From the NCBI GenBank assembly GCA_008933995.1, contig WARS01001888.1, forward strand, positions 124,001-188,000: DNA of 64,000 nucleotides, read 5' to 3'. Position numbers and translations under genes: made by a program. This DNA is from Datnioides undecimradiatus. Taxonomy: Eukaryota; Chordata; Actinopteri; Lobotiformes; Datnioididae. The notes beneath the pieces are model-generated. The model searched no databases and had not been told where the DNA came from. It worked only from the letters and a program-made list of their open reading frames with translations. Positions 32,214-45,879 of the stretch are shown one piece after another. Numbering within the stretch: position 1 is the stretch's first letter; the number at the start of each line of letters is the position of its first letter.

Positions 32214-34481
32214 GTATTGTCCTGCTCATATTAATTGTTGCAGTTGTATAACTGTCAGAGCTGTTATCTAACCGGCTGTCGCAGCAACACTTTCCAAGAA
32301 AATAGACAATGTGTGTGTGTGTGTGCATCTTGCTCAGGTTTGGTGTAATGTGTAACAGCGCCTCCCTGTGGACCTGACATCAGCTGCTCCTCAAACACCA
32401 CATGTCCAACAGTACCCGGACACAGTGTCCACATACTTTTGGCCGGCACCGGTTTGTTTCTGGTTTGTCTCTGTCCTGTTGACATGATAACGTGTCCGAA
32501 CACAAAACAGCTCCATAACAGAGAACAGGTTCTCCCAGTTTGATGTGGAGCAGCCTGACTGGTCTCCAGTGTCCATGGAGCCCCAACCTCAACAACCATG
32601 TTCCTCAGGTTCCTCAGGTTCTCCAACAAAACACTCAAACATGTCATTTGTTTCCAAAAATTCTCACAAATTTAGAAAAACTGCGTCCTACACGAACAAT
32701 AATTTGGAAATAAACTCCTCTGAGGAGTTGGGCTGAAGTGGACGAGCGACTGGGCTCCAGACCTGATCACCAGCATCTGGACTGGACCTCACTGGTGTCT
32801 GAACGCAGCAGGTTCAGGTACCAACATTCGGGTGTCCGCATACTTTTGTCCATGTATCATGAAACCAGACTCACCATCAATACATCACCAATAGGTTTTA
32901 TGGTAGTTTATAATAAGACAGGTGATCATTCTCAGGCTCTGGACTCAGACTGAGTGGAACTGATCCTCGGGGTCTGTCCGACGGGTCTGTGGCGCCACCT
33001 TCTGTCCCAGTCTGTCAACAACCACAGACACGAGCTGAGCTGCAGCTGCTGCAGAGGACGGACGCCGGTCGACACCAAGTCTGTGAATTTATAGATTTTC
33101 TTTGTTTCATAGTGTTTGTTGCTTTGTTTGTTTGTTTGACAGAAGCTGGGGTCAAAAAAGAAAGCATGAGTCAGTGAAGCTGAAACTGATTTGACAGTCA
33201 AACTGACTCCAGATCAGCTGACCTGACATCAGCCATTTAACCCTTCACTATGTTCACTCCTCCTTTCCTCCACTCCCTTGACTCTCCCTACTCTCTTCAA
33301 CTCTTCATCCTCCCTCTCCTCCTTCTTCCTACTCCTCCTCCTCATCTCTTCCTTCCAACTTCCATCTTCTCCTCCTTCCTCTCCTCTTCTTTCACTCTCC
33401 TCTTTTCCTTCCAACCTCCATTTCACCCTCGCCCTCCTCCCCTCTCCCTGATTTTAACCCTCCTCCCTTGTGATGGCCGATCTGAATCTCATGCAAACTT
33501 TTTCCAAATTGCTTTGACTTTGACTGACAAATGCTTGTTTCCTCACGTGAAGGAGAGAAGAAGAAGAAAACACTCGACTGCTGACGACCGACCAGCAGGT
33601 AAGACACCAAACTTACCTCAAACACCGCTAAATCCCTCTACTCTACCTCAGGACAGGGCTGCAAGGTAACTAAGTACATTTACTCGAGTACTGTAGTTAT
33701 AGAGAAATTCAAGACAGTTGTATTTTACTGGAAGCTTTCTTCCTGTACAGGTGAAACTCGTATCTCCAGCCATGTTGCTGGTGTTTCCTTCTTCAGCTGA
33801 ATGAACTCAGATCAGCTGGAAAAGCATCGTCACAAAGTTGAAAACAGCTTTTTGCTGTATTTTGTGGCTCTAATGGGACGGCCACTCTGCAAACTCTGCA
33901 AAATATTATGCTCAACCTCGAACATCTACAGCAAACACATTAATGCAGCAGGAACATCAGTCCAACAGCATCATAAAGTAGATTCTCATTCATCAAGGTC
34001 AAGGTTCTCCCATTGAGATCAACTGGACTTGTAGACAGTTCCTTGAACAGGTGTGACCTCTCTCCCAAGAGGCTTCTTCAGTTCAGGTGGATCATGGTGG
34101 ATCCCAGGATTTTAACCTCTGTGGGGTGTGGTCAGCGCTCGTCAGTGCTCTAACGATCATGGTTAGGATCCTCCAGGCTGCTTCAACAGGGGAAGGTGGG
34201 GGGTGAAAGGGCAGTGTAGGTGGGGGAGATAAGCCCCCCCCCATGGTAGATGGTGTCTCTACTTTTACAAAGATGGCTTCCTTCACTCTCTTTTCAAACC
34301 ATCTGTTGATGTGTTCATCTGTGTCCTCAGAGCGGTGTCCCTCACCTAAAGATGTGGGTAAAGAGCTGAGGAGCTGGTCCTCCTGTGCTGGGCCCTTGTG
34401 ACTAAACAGACTCTCTGACAGAGCTTAAAGGTTTGTTTTAACTCATCTGTTTATTTCAGACTTGACTTCTCTGGTGCCACC
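31712..34481. other. intergenic, dispersed-repeat fragments
   Basis: CA runs lie near 31867 and 32185. Two pieces at 32425-32850 carry the TGTCC(A/G)CATACTTTTG core in the same orientation. A CTCCTT-rich tract lies at 33240-33470, and a GTACATTTACTCGAGTACTG fragment at 33667. No coding evidence. Confidence 0.55.
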
Positions 34482-37400
34482 ATGTGTCCCGTGCTGTTCC
34501 TGCTGCTGGCAGTGCTGAACTCTGGTATGTAACTACATTTAGACCTTACTTAAGCACACGTTTCAGGTATTTTGAGCTTCTTTCTACCTTCACTCCTTCA
34601 CAGCTCAGAGGGGAATATTGTGCTTTTACCTCCACTGCTTTTATCGGACTGGACTGTCGCCTCACTGTGAATCCAAACGTGTATTTACACATAGCATGGA
34701 GTGAAAATGTTGCTTGGTGGAGTTTCCTATTTAAAAATTGTGACCTTTTCCCTCCTTTCGCAGAATTCACAGCCAGCTCATGTGAAAACAGCACCGGTCT
34801 GAAATTCACAATTGCTTTTCCGGAGAACATTGCCTTTTTTCATCCTGTTTCAGCGCAGAACAAGGTGAAGGTCACCGCCTTGTATGACAGCACCCACGTC
34901 ATCATCAGAGCTTATGACACCCAAGTCTCCACGCTGGACCTGAACGCAGGAGAGACTAAGGAATATGAAGCTAATGCAAGCCTGGAGCTTCAGAGGTCAA
35001 ACATCACCACCAAATCTCTGCAAATTATCAGCACCAACATGATCACTGTCCACATCATCAATCTGAAGAACAACAGCATGCAGACCTCTGTGGTTACACC
35101 CATTGACAAGCTGGGCACAGACTACCTCATCCCACCAGTGCCTGAGATCAAAGGAACCACTTACCCACCAGACCAGGTCACGACGTCTGTCACTGAGAGA
35201 AGCCCGTTCCAACTCGTTATCGTCAATACAGAACAAGATAACACGGTGACTGTTGAAGGGGGAGTGACCACTGACATTTTTCTGAAGCCCCATGAGGTCG
35301 CCCAGGTGAGGCTGAATGGAGAGGAAGCACTGAGAGCTGTGAAAGCAGACCTGCCGGTGGTGGTCCTCTTCGGTCACACTTGTGCCATCAAGCACAACTG
35401 CACCTGTGGGCAGCTGTACACCATGCTGCCGCCAGCCATGGATGAGGAGCTGTCGTTCTACGTTCCTCCTGTTCTGGCCAAGGATGCTGAAGGTGAAACC
35501 TTCATTCTTCTGTCAGAGAAGGATTCAACCCGAGTAAAAGTCTTCGATCCAAAGTCACCCCTGGTCAAGGCAACTGGCGCAGCCGTCCTCTACCGTCCAG
35601 GTTTACTGCTCACTCTGATCCCTGAGATGGACTTCGCTGCTTGTTATGTGATCAACTCTATCGTCGATGCAGAGAACTTTGCTGTGATTGTGGTCAAGAA
35701 GGATGCCACTGATGGGATTCACATCGGAAGTCTTCCTCTGGACAGTCCAGAGTGGCAGGAGCTGGAGGGGACAGACTATGTCTCGACACAAGTTGTGCTG
35801 TCATTGCTCAAGAATGTCATCTGGCACACTTCCTCTAAAATGGCTGTCTACTTTGTAGGACTTAAGAACGGTGGTCTGTTTGGGAACCCTGCATCCATCA
35901 TCAGTAAAAGCCCCGGTATGACCTTCAAACAGACATTCAGACTGTCCTAGTGTTTAATTTAAGAGTGACTCTTACGTTTTAGGTCCAGTTTTAGTATTAA
36001 ACAAATTATTTAGCTCCTGTTGTTGCAGTGTGACTCCTCTCAGGCTTTCCATTCTCGCTTAACATAAATGCAGTTTACAATAACAAAGGTGGGGGGTCAA
36101 CTTCTTCTTCAAGTCATTCCTGAATGAATTAATCCATGATTTCAGAAGAAGCTCCAGTTTTCTTCAGGCAGATGTTGTTAGCCTACCTAGCGTCCTGAGT
36201 AAGCTAACATTGACTCTATGGAGTTGTCTTTTTAATGCTTCCAGGTTGACTCGATTTAAAATGAAAAATAACCTAAGTCAGGCTCAAAAAATGCAAATAA
36301 CCCTCTTTAAAGCTGACGTTTGGTTTGTCCACTCTGTAGAAACATGGCAGTGCAAGATGGCAGCCTCCGTGGAAGCAGTTCAGTGTTATCCTTAACTAGC
36401 AAAAACACTATTATGAATATGACAATTACTGCCTATCTCCCCGAATCCTCCACACTTAACCTTTAAATATGGACTCGGTGGTTGTGCACACACTTATTCA
36501 GGTTAAGACTAAAGCTATAAGAGCCCAGATAAAAGTTGAAATCCTCACCAGCTGATGATCCACATTAAAATAAAGAAACACTACTGATCTTCTTTGTCAC
36601 TATAGAACAAGAAAGATAAGATAAGTTTAAAATCATAACTCTTCTTTATGTTTATTTGACTCAGTGTAGCTGCATGGCTCACTCACTTTTCACCTTTAAC
36701 ATTACCTGAAAAACAGCTTTGAGGAAGATGACTGGCTGCTTTTACGTTTGCTCAGGAACCCAGCCGAACCTGGTGTTTGAGTCTTAACGTCCACAGATGC
36801 AAGAAAGCGAATAACAGAGGTGCTAACATTAAACTCTGTTAGCATTCGGAGCTAACTTCAGTTGAGAACAGACTTGTGTCTTTACCCCATTTTGTAACCA
36901 GAAACTAACTATAGTAATATAGTTAGCTAACACTGCGCTTCTCTGCTAAGATGGAGGAATGTCTACATTGGTAAAACTTTTTACTTTAGAAAGTGGCTGG
37001 TTAGCTGGGAAAGGCAAACACACTGTTTTATTTATTTATGCAGTCACACCTTTGACTTTGGCTTTAGTTTTGGAAACACCCTTGCAATTCGATAAAGAGA
37101 AATCCAAAGCTCTTATCTCTGTCCTGTCTCATCCGAACAGACTTCCGGGGTTGCGTTGTGTCTCCAGAGGTGGTAAAAATCGGAGAGGTCGCAGCCGGCT
37201 GGCAGGAATCCCTGAAGTACTGCAAAGACAACAACCTAGAGCTGGTCAGCTTCCCCGTCGCCCCGTTCCAGAGGCAGGTCTACCAAAAAATAATCCAGGT
37301 GAAGAATGACAGCCAGCAGGAAGTGTGGATCGGCATGCGTCGCAGCGCCCAGACTGGGGAGTGGTACTGGCTGAGCAAGGAGCCGGTCAATGACACCAAC

Positions 37401-37550
37401 TGGGCGGATGGCGAGCCCAGCTCAGTGCAGGACGGCCAGTGTGTCATCATGAGCCTGGAAAACAGCGCAGACTTTGGCTGGAGTGACGAGAGCTGCTGTA
37501 GACCCGCCCATCCGGTCTGCTACAGCCTCCCCGTCCTCCTCCCGTTGTAA
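34482..37550 (+). CDS. secreted IgGFc-binding-type domain plus C-type lectin protein
   Basis: Three exons in phase: 34482-34524, 34764-35915 and 37141-37550, giving 534 residues. Exon 1 is a signal peptide (MCPVLFLLLAVLNSG) behind a Kozak-like GCCACCATG. Exon 2 is one 383-codon block resembling the N-terminal domain of the IgG Fc-binding protein family: LGTDYLIPPVPEIKG, then VVVLFGHTCAIKHNCTCGQL and LPPAMDEELSFYVPP. Exon 3 is a C-type lectin domain with its cysteines (RGCVV, KYCKDNN, GQCVIM, CCRPAHPVCYS), VWIGMRR, NWADGEPS and FGWSDESC. The usual calcium motif EPN reads EPS, so sugar binding by the classic route is doubtful. No transmembrane segment follows. A likely poly(A) signal lies at 38551. 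The role is probably mucosal or humoral recognition (inference). Confidence 0.85.
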
Positions 37551-38550
37551 AGGAGACACTTTACGTGTTGCTCTCAAGTTTCTGACTCATTACCAGCTAC
37601 CCGCTCAGGCTACATGATTCAAACCGTTTTAGAAATAATGTTTCCGAAAGTCTCTGCTCGTCCTTTGGCAAAACTTCAGTTATCAAACTAATGTAAATCC
37701 AAGCTGGGGATTAAATCTGACATCTCATCAGAAAGCTAGAAGAATCATGAAATCAAACAATCTGAGCCGTGTTGTTGGCGTGATGTCAGAAACCTGAGGA
37801 GCTCCACACGCCTTCACTTTAGTTAGCCCTGTAGCTGATGAGCTTTGTCCCTGAAGTAAAAACACAATATCTGGTTTAAGACCCACAGAACCTGAGCCAT
37901 ATGACCAGCGGCTAACATTCATGCTAGCTAGCTGCTAGCTGTTTCCACTAAAAACAAACCAGAACTATTATTTAACATAAACAGCCTCGGTAGCTGCAAC
38001 CTTCATGCTAAACGTGTTAGCTAGCTTTCAGATAATTCAGTCAGTTGGTCTAAATGGTCTGTAGACGTCAGTCGTCCTGCAGCAGCTCGAGCTCCTGGGG
38101 TCACGTTTTCTGTGGTGTCCTGATGTTTCTCAGTTTCCTTTCAGAGGAAACTCAAACCTGTAGTCAGCTCCAATACTCAATTAATGTTTATTATCTGATG
38201 CTGTAAGAATGAATTTCATCTCAGTGAAGCTGCTGGAAAACAGCTTCATCGTGAAACTCATCACAAACATTTAAACATTTTTTGGTTTTTGTTCATAAAT
38301 ATCTTTAATTTATGACGTTTATCTTGTTTCTTCTGCTCATACTATAAAACATCTGTTCTGCATTGGCCTGAAGTCACACGACCACACACCGACTCACCTT
38401 GCAGATGTCTGGTGTGCGTGTATGTGTGTGCGTAAACGGTGGTCATATTTATTTATTTTTACCTTTTTGGTTTTCAGCTTCCTGTTGTTTGTTAAATGTG
38501 TTTCATGATGAAACTGAGTGAAGCCATAAGCTGAAACACATTGGTTTGAC

Positions 38551-38556
38551 AATAAA
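38551..38556 (+). terminator. polyadenylation signal, IgGFc-binding/lectin gene
   Basis: AATAAA in GACAATAAAGTTG, 1.0 kb after the stop codon. No other plus-strand gene end is nearby. Confidence 0.5.
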
Positions 38557-39208
38557 GTTGTTCTTTAAACTAAACGGGTTTCTGGAGTTTTGTCGTCGCC
38601 AGACTTCAGATTTATGGCACAGAGAAGAAACTGAGTGCATCGACTCAAAAGTTCAAAGTTCAAGCGTGAGCGTTACAGAGAGTTTAATCTGCACAGCAGA
38701 TCAGTGCAGCGTGTCTGCAGACACACAATAATAAACATTTTAATTTGATACCAAATTATTTTGTTATTTACAGAAAACATCACTGTAGCCTCTGTATTAT
38801 GGTCTATAATAATAATAATGATAATATCTAATTATATGACACTGGTCCCTTGTTCTCATTAAATGTGTCTATATAAATAAATTAAATAAAGAATTAAAAG
38901 GTTTTGGTAAAGAGTTTATTATATGTCCATGTAGACAGTAAATCCTGACATGATATGATGATTAATAATAAACATGCCAATAACAATCATAACCTTTCCT
39001 ATAAATATGACTAAAACAGGAAGTAGGCACCCTGGACACTTTACTTGTACGTCTAGCATTTATAAGACTATGCAAACGTTTAATAATTGTTTATTACACA
39101 CTGTGACGCAGTCATAAGCAGATTCTTGGACAGTTTAAGCGTTTGATAATGTTCAGTATTCGGCAACAATCGCAGTTTTTCCTATGAAATCACATTTTAC
39201 AACAGTGT

Positions 39209-39214
39209 TTTATT
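39209..39214 (-). terminator. polyadenylation signal, minus-strand Siglec-15-like gene
   Basis: TTTATT on the plus strand, so AATAAA on the minus strand, about 180 bases after the stop codon. Confidence 0.5.
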
Positions 39215-39390
39215 GAATTATCACTCACCAGCTGTTCATACAGCAGCTTCCACTGATGGGTTATAGTTGCTCTGATGACTGAACATTAATAGTGTGTCAT
39301 TAACCATTTATTAACAGTTATTAGCTGATAAATACTAATACAGGATGTTAATGAAGAGTTGGTCTGAGCATGATTTGATTTGTATGCAGG

Positions 39391-40707
39391 TCATTTCCAC
39401 CAGCAGCCGTCTCCCTGCAGAGCTCCTCCCTGCACCATCCACACCCCCATCCCCAGCAGGAGGAGCACCTTTGTTCCCAGAGACACCGCCAGGAGGAGCA
39501 GGAGAGGCGGCGACGCCCCCTTCACTGGCAGAGTGGGTTTGGGCGCCGCAACGTACAGGGTGGACTGCTCTTTGCCCAGTGGGTTGGAGGCGCTGCAGGT
39601 GTACTGCTGGCCCGACTCCACGTCCGTCAGCTGGCTGACGGTGTGGAAGTGAGAGGCGGAGCCCTGAGCCAGAGGCCCGACCAGTGACCCCTCCAGCAGG
39701 TCGTTCGGCCCGAGCCACTGGACATCCGGCAGTGGGGAGCCCTGGACCCGGCACAAGGCTCTGAGCCCGGACTGCTCACTGCCCTCCACCGACAGAGCCA
39801 GGATCTTTGGAGGAGCTGCGGGAAGACGGAAACGTTAAACAGCACAGGTGCCTCCTGGTGGCAGCGGTCACAGTTCAGTGACAGACAGTCTGCATGTTAG
39901 CATGTTAGCTCTTAGCTACAGATGATCTGATCAGGACTTCAGAAGTTAAACATCTGGATCTCTGTCATCAGACTGATGGGTTTTAATCCATCCAGCATGC
40001 ATCTCGGTGTAAAGGCAGTTTCAGGTGTTTGGTTCCTACCCTCCACTCTCAGCCTGGTTCCCATCTTGTCCTCGAAGCTGACATGTTCTCGTCCCTGAAC
40101 CTCCACCCGGCAGTAGTAGCGCCCGCTGTCCTGCAGGGTGGCGCTGTTGATCCGCAGTGACAGGTCGTGCTCCCTGGGGTTGCCCTCCAGCCGGTAGCGC
40201 TGGTCCTGCTGGGGCCCCGGCTCGCAGGTGGGGGTCCCGGGCCGGCTGGTGCAGTGGTACAGGACGGTGGCACCAGGGCCGTGGCCCAGACGCCACAGCA
40301 CCTGCAGGGAGGAGTGCTGGGAGTGCTGCGGGTGGCTGAAGGTGCAGGGCAGCACCACCGGGTAGCCCTCGATGGCGCGCACCTCTGACTGCACGTTCAT
40401 GGACCAGCCGTCGTCCCCGGAGCCGAGCGCTGCAGGGAGAGCGGGACGAGAAGAAGATCCATCGTTCAAGGTCACAACTCAACCCAGACAGGCTGCAGCT
40501 GATCCAGGAGGCGTTAAATAAGGTTTATTTAAACCATAAAAACAAACATTCCAATAGCTGGAGACTGGGGAAAGGGAACTGAAGCTGTCAGACAGAAGTA
40601 ATGGAGTAATGAGGTGTAACGGAGTAGAAACAAAGTGAAGTACCAACAGACTGGATTTGTACTGTAGCAGATTTACGTCCTCCAACTGAACCTGCTGACC
40701 TTTAAGA

Positions 40708-40768
<61 letters not shown>

Positions 40769-40820
40769 CACCTCCTATAACAGCTAACAGCAGACTCAAA
40801 GTGACCAGCTGCACGTCCAT
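39391..40820 (-). CDS. siglec15l: Siglec-15-like receptor, activating type (transmembrane lysine)
   Basis: Exons 40772-40820 (signal peptide MDVQLVTLSLLLAVIG), 40040-40429 (V-set) and 39391-39815 (C2-type domain, membrane segment, stop) give 287 residues. The V-set keeps VLPCTFSHPQ, GNPREHDLSLRI and RYYCRVEV. The arginine after the cysteine is the position used by human Siglec-15 to bind sialic acid. The second domain has ALCRVQGSPLP and YTCSASNPLGKEQSTLYV, close to human Siglec-15. The membrane segment LLLLLAVSLGTKVLLLLGMG contains a lysine, as in human Siglec-15 where it recruits the DAP12 adaptor. The cytoplasmic tail is very short. It is divergent to the ITIM-type gene starting at 42259. 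Confidence 0.88.
40711..40766. repeat. (TG)n microsatellite at the Siglec-15-like intron 1 donor
   Basis: 28 TG units starting three bases from the donor of the signal-peptide exon. On the transcript it is a (CA)n tract, which can act as an hnRNP L splicing element. Confidence 0.9.
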
Positions 40821-40922
40821 AGTGAGACTGCTGGAGACACGAGGCGAGGTGAACAGGGACGAGAACACGAGTGTGTGTGTGTGAGTGTGTGTCATGTTCA
40901 TGTGACTCGGTACCTCCCAGGC

Positions 40923-40957
<35 letters not shown>

Positions 40958-42258
40958 ACACTTCCTTCATGTCTATTTTCTGTTGTCAGAAGTTTGTTTG
41001 CATCGAGTGAAACAGTGAGACGTGATAGGATGTTCACAGCTGGGTCACTGAGCTACAGCCCGTGTTTAGATGTGTTTACGTGTGAACAGTGAGGTCACAG
41101 GGAGCAGAGGTACAGAAGCTTAAGGTCAACAAGATGGAGGCAGATGATTCGCTGTGGTGACCCCTGAAGGGAACAGCTGAGAGAAGCAGATGTGTCTAAA
41201 ATCCAGGATTTATAGTTGTGTTGTGTGTAAAGATGTCTGCAGCTCTCCGTCATGTCTCTCTGTGTCTGACAGATTAGTCCACATCATTCAAAGCTGATCA
41301 TCTTTCCAGCAGCAACAGACCTGAAACTCTGAAAACGCAGTTTTCTGCCCGTCAAAGAGAAAGAGAAGTGGTAAACACACTTCAGCTCCTTCGTTTCGAC
41401 TAAAAGCTTCTTCTTTTTGTCCCAGGGACATTTGATTTTAAATGTTTATTTTATTATTATTTTATTATTTAGCCTCCTCCTGCAGTTTCCTGAGTGTTTT
41501 AATATTCAGCAGGACACAAACACATTAAACAACACATGTTGAGTCGTACGCCGCGGCGATCTGCTGCTTTGACTGGCGTTAGCATCGTCTCAGACTCTGT
41601 GGCTGCTCAGGCTGGTACATCGCACGCTGTTTTATCAATGTGTTGATCTCATTTTAAAATAAGTTACACATGCAGGACAATGATGCAAGACAACAGCATT
41701 TCTAAATATGATGATATGAAGCAGAGGAAGCTGCTTTCAAATGAAATGGTTTTAAGGCAGAAACTGAGGCTGAATTCAGTTTTTGCACTTTTTAAAAACA
41801 GTTTTCATGAGAAATGTTTGTCTCATGTTCATTTAAAGCAAATTAAACCAAAACAGATAAAGTAATCTAATTTAAAGACAGTAACTGTACTCAGTTACTC
41901 ACATTTAACATTTTGTCTTACGGAGCAGCTGGAGCTCACTTTATTTCCTGATTTTTTTCTAATTTCACAATTTTATATGATCTCACTTTCGCACATCGCT
42001 CATCAGTCGCACCTTCCTTTAAATCTTGTGTGAAAAGGTTTTCTGTCTCATTTCAGCTTCGCTTTCTCTCGGTGAGACAGAAAACACATCAGATCGAGAA
42101 ACAGAGAACAAGAGTATGTAAAATAAAACCTAAAGCCCCACGACGTGTCCTCTGGGTCAACAGGAAACATTTAGTTTCATATGACACATTTCACAAGACT
42201 TCCTGAGTTTGGCCTTGACAGTCTGATGGCGGCAGGCGGCTGCTCTCATTGTCTGAGG
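40821..42258. promoter_or_regulatory. shared divergent region between two Siglec-15-like genes
   Basis: 1.4 kb separates the two start codons. It contains TG microsatellites at about 40869 and 40927 and AT-rich DNA around 41440. No gene is seen. Both promoters should lie here, but I cannot point to specific boxes. Confidence 0.4.
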
Positions 42259-45200
42259 ATGTGGCAGCAAACGCAGCGTTTCTGTCTCATTCTGTCGACC
42301 GTCATCGCAGGTAAGACCCTCTCCTCTGTGTTCAGGCGGCATTGTCTGGTTTGGTGACTCTGTTCCTTCCCCACGTTAAAGACACCAGTCGGTCGTTACT
42401 AAGGAGGAAAATCCAAATGCACCTGGCTTCAGCTCTACCTGCCGACACCTCCGACTGGACTTCAAACATCTCTCAGTCCGTGTTGCTTTTCCTACTAGAT
42501 CTCTGCTTGTGCTGTTATTCTATCTGTACGTCGCTTTGGATAAAACACTGAAGACTTGTAGGATTTCACAGTGTTTGTCCTGCGACTTCACCTTTGAAAC
42601 ATCAGAAGAATCACAAGACATGGATTAAAAGTCCAAATCTGTGCAGCAGATGTGGAGATCCTGACTTTTAAAAACACCAGATCCTGGCTAAATGCTAACA
42701 TCACTCCGCTAACACGCTAACTGTGCTAACGTTAACATGCTGATGTTTAGCAGGTGTGCTGTTTACACAATGCAGAGGTTGTACCTGCTGTCAGGCTGCA
42801 ACTCACCATCCTAGTTTAGCATGTTAGCATACTAACATTAGTTAATTATCAGTAGGAGAGCCGCTGAGGCTGATGGGAAAGTCGTTACCTTTGCAGGTGT
42901 TTGTTCATAAATCAAAGCGTAGTCATCACAGCAACAAGCTGACTTCCTGTTTGCGCCCCACACAAAGCAAAGTGATGTAATGGGACACTTTCGAAATGTT
43001 ACTGGACTGAAGAGGTTAAAGTTCATTTTTGTGATGCTCAGCAGATGTTTTACAGCTGCTTCATTCAATGATGGTCTGATTGGTCAATGTGGGTCATGTG
43101 ATAAAGTCACCTGTCCCGGGGCCCTACCTGGGGGCTCAGGCTGAGATCTGATATCATCAGTGACATCATCAGGGTTGAAGTCACAGACTGAAGAGCATGA
43201 TGATGTGTTCACATGATAATGATGATGATGGTCCTAAACCGGATCCGTCCTCAGGTTCAGGCCCAAATCTGTAAAATCTGTAGCTGCAAACTGTCATCGC
43301 CCCCCTCTCTTGATCCTCCTCTGCAGGGTCTCTCCCATTTTCTTGGGACATGAAGGTCTTTCCGGTGGTCAACGTCCCCAGAGGAGAAGACACCGTCCTC
43401 ATGTGCTCCTTCACCCATCCAGGACAACAGACCTACTCAGGCAGCATCACAGTGAAGTGGCTGGCGAGACAACCCAAAGCTCAGCCGTTCTTCAGCTGCT
43501 CGGTGAGAAACGACTCCTCGGAAGAAGCCAGTTACTGTCTAGCGAGCGGACTGAGATATTCGCTGAGGGCAGATCCTCGCTGCGGGGAGCTGTCACTCGT
43601 CATCAGGAAGGTTCACCTGGGTGATAACGGGACATACTTCTGCAGAGTGGAGCTGGATGGCTGGCGGCGTAATATCCAAAAGGAGACGCATCTGTATGTA
43701 ACGGGTAAGATCTCACGTTGCAGAGATCACACTGACTCAAAGACAACACGAAATATCACTAAAATGTTACAAACAGCCTTTTACCTTCATGTTTGATGGA
43801 CAGTGAAGGCAGTTTAGGAAAAAATTAAATATAATAATCATAATCAGAGAGGAAGTGACACCTGTTTGCACCTGAGTCCACTATGTTGCACCACCATGTT
43901 TCTACAGTAGCCCAGAATGGACAAACCACACACTGAGTCTGCAGAGGGTCGGTGCAAAAATGAAAAACGTCTATTGCTTTCCATAGTTATGAAACATTAG
44001 CCCACCCCTGTGGGCAGCAGCATGCTAACAGCCTTGTGCTAAAATTGTCATGCTAACAGCATTGTGTTTAAAATGTTGTGCTATGAGCTTTGCGCTAACA
44101 GCAGCATTCCAAATGTATCATGCTAACAGCATCATGCTAACAGCAACATACTAAATGTGTCATGCTAACAGCAGCCTGTTAAATGTGTCGTGCTAACAGC
44201 TTTGTGCTAACAGCATTGTTTAAAGTGTTGTGCTAATTGTGTTGTGCTAACAGCATTTTGTTTAAAGTGTTGCGCTATGAGCTTTGCTCCAAATGTATCA
44301 TGCTAACAGCAACATGCTAAATGTGTCATGCTGACCGCACCATGCTAACAGCATCATGCTAACTGCCTGACCATGACTTTGTCTTGTAGCTGCAGCTCCG
44401 TGGCAACACCGAATCATGCAGCAGTTTAGTTTTTCAGAGTTTTTAACAGAGACGATGTTCTGCATTTAGTGTTCCTCTAAAACAAACCGACATGTTTATG
44501 TTTGGTGTGAAGAAATGTTCTGGAAAGCAAAGTGAAGCTGTTAGCATGTTAGCTTAGCATAGAGAAGGCAGATTGATAAGGGGGTGCAGGTTGGTGAGTT
44601 TTTGTCTTGACTGACTCGGATCACGTGTGTCACATGTTTTGCTGCAGTCAAACCTCAGATCCTGAGCCTCTCCGAGGTCGAGACAAGCTCCGGCTCAGAT
44701 GGCGCCACCCGCAGTCTGCGGTGTGAGGTGGAGGGCCACCCGCTGCCCACCATCACCTGGCTGTCTGACTCCAAGAGCCTGACCGGAGACCAGGTCCAGA
44801 CTTCTCCAATAGGCCCACACGGGCTGGTCAGCACTGTGCCGTACCTGGAGGGGGAGGTGCTCACCTGCAGGGCGGAGAGCCGGCTGGGCGGAGCAGAGAG
44901 GCGGTATCCACAGAGTAATACTCTGCTGCTGACCGTGACGGCGTGCGGCCTCATCGTCCTGCTGCTGCTGCTGCTGCTGACAGGACTCATCCTGTGGAGG
45001 AGGAGCAAAGGTGAGCTCACAGCGCTCATTCAGCCGGGTCCCCAGGAGGAAGAGTCAAAGTACTGACATGAGGGAAAAGTAATCAGATTACATGCAGATA
45101 CCAGCTGTTACACACAGGAGGAGCCTCAAACGTCCCTGTTCCTCTCATCTGCAGCTCGAACTGAAGCATCTGCTGTGATCGGAAACACTGAGACAGCTGG

Positions 45201-45848
45201 GTGAAGACAGACAGGCAGAGAGAGAGACAGACAGGCAGAGAGTTAGGCAGGCAGACAGAGAGAGGCAGAGAGACAGACAGGCAGGCAGACAGGCAGAGAG
45301 GGAGACAGACAGGCAGAGAGAGAGAGAGACAGACAGGCAGAGAGACAGACAGACAGACAGACAGAGAGAGAGGCAGAGAGAGAGGCAGAGAGACAGACAG
45401 ACAGGCAGACAGACAGACAGGCAGAGAGACAGACAGAGAGAGAGGCAGAGAGACAGACAGACAGGCAGACAGACAGGCAGAGAGACAGACAGACAGACAG
45501 AGAGAGAGACAGGCAGAGAGACAGACAGACAGACAGGCAGAGAGAGAGACAGGCAGAGAGACAGACAGAGAGAGAGAGAGAGACAGACAGGCAGAGAGAG
45601 AGGCAGGCAGGCAGGGAGACAGACAGACAGAGAGGCAGAGAGACAGGCAGAGAGAGAGGCAGAGAGACAGACAGACAGGCAGAGAGAGAGGCAGAGAGAC
45701 AGACAGAAAGACAGAGAGAGAGACAGACAGGCGGAGAGAGAGGCAGACAGACAGACAAAGAGAGAGACAGGCAGACAGAGAGCGAGGCAGAGAGTCAGAC
45801 AGAAAGACAGAGAGAGAGACAGACAGGCAAGGAGAAAGGCAGGCAGGC

Positions 45849-45879
<31 letters not shown>

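Noticed and set aside
34484-34763. Open frame running from 34484 straight into the IgGFc-type exon
   Set aside because: It reads through intron 1. The signal-peptide exon 34482-34524 in another frame, plus the CAG acceptor at 34761-34763, gives a better model.
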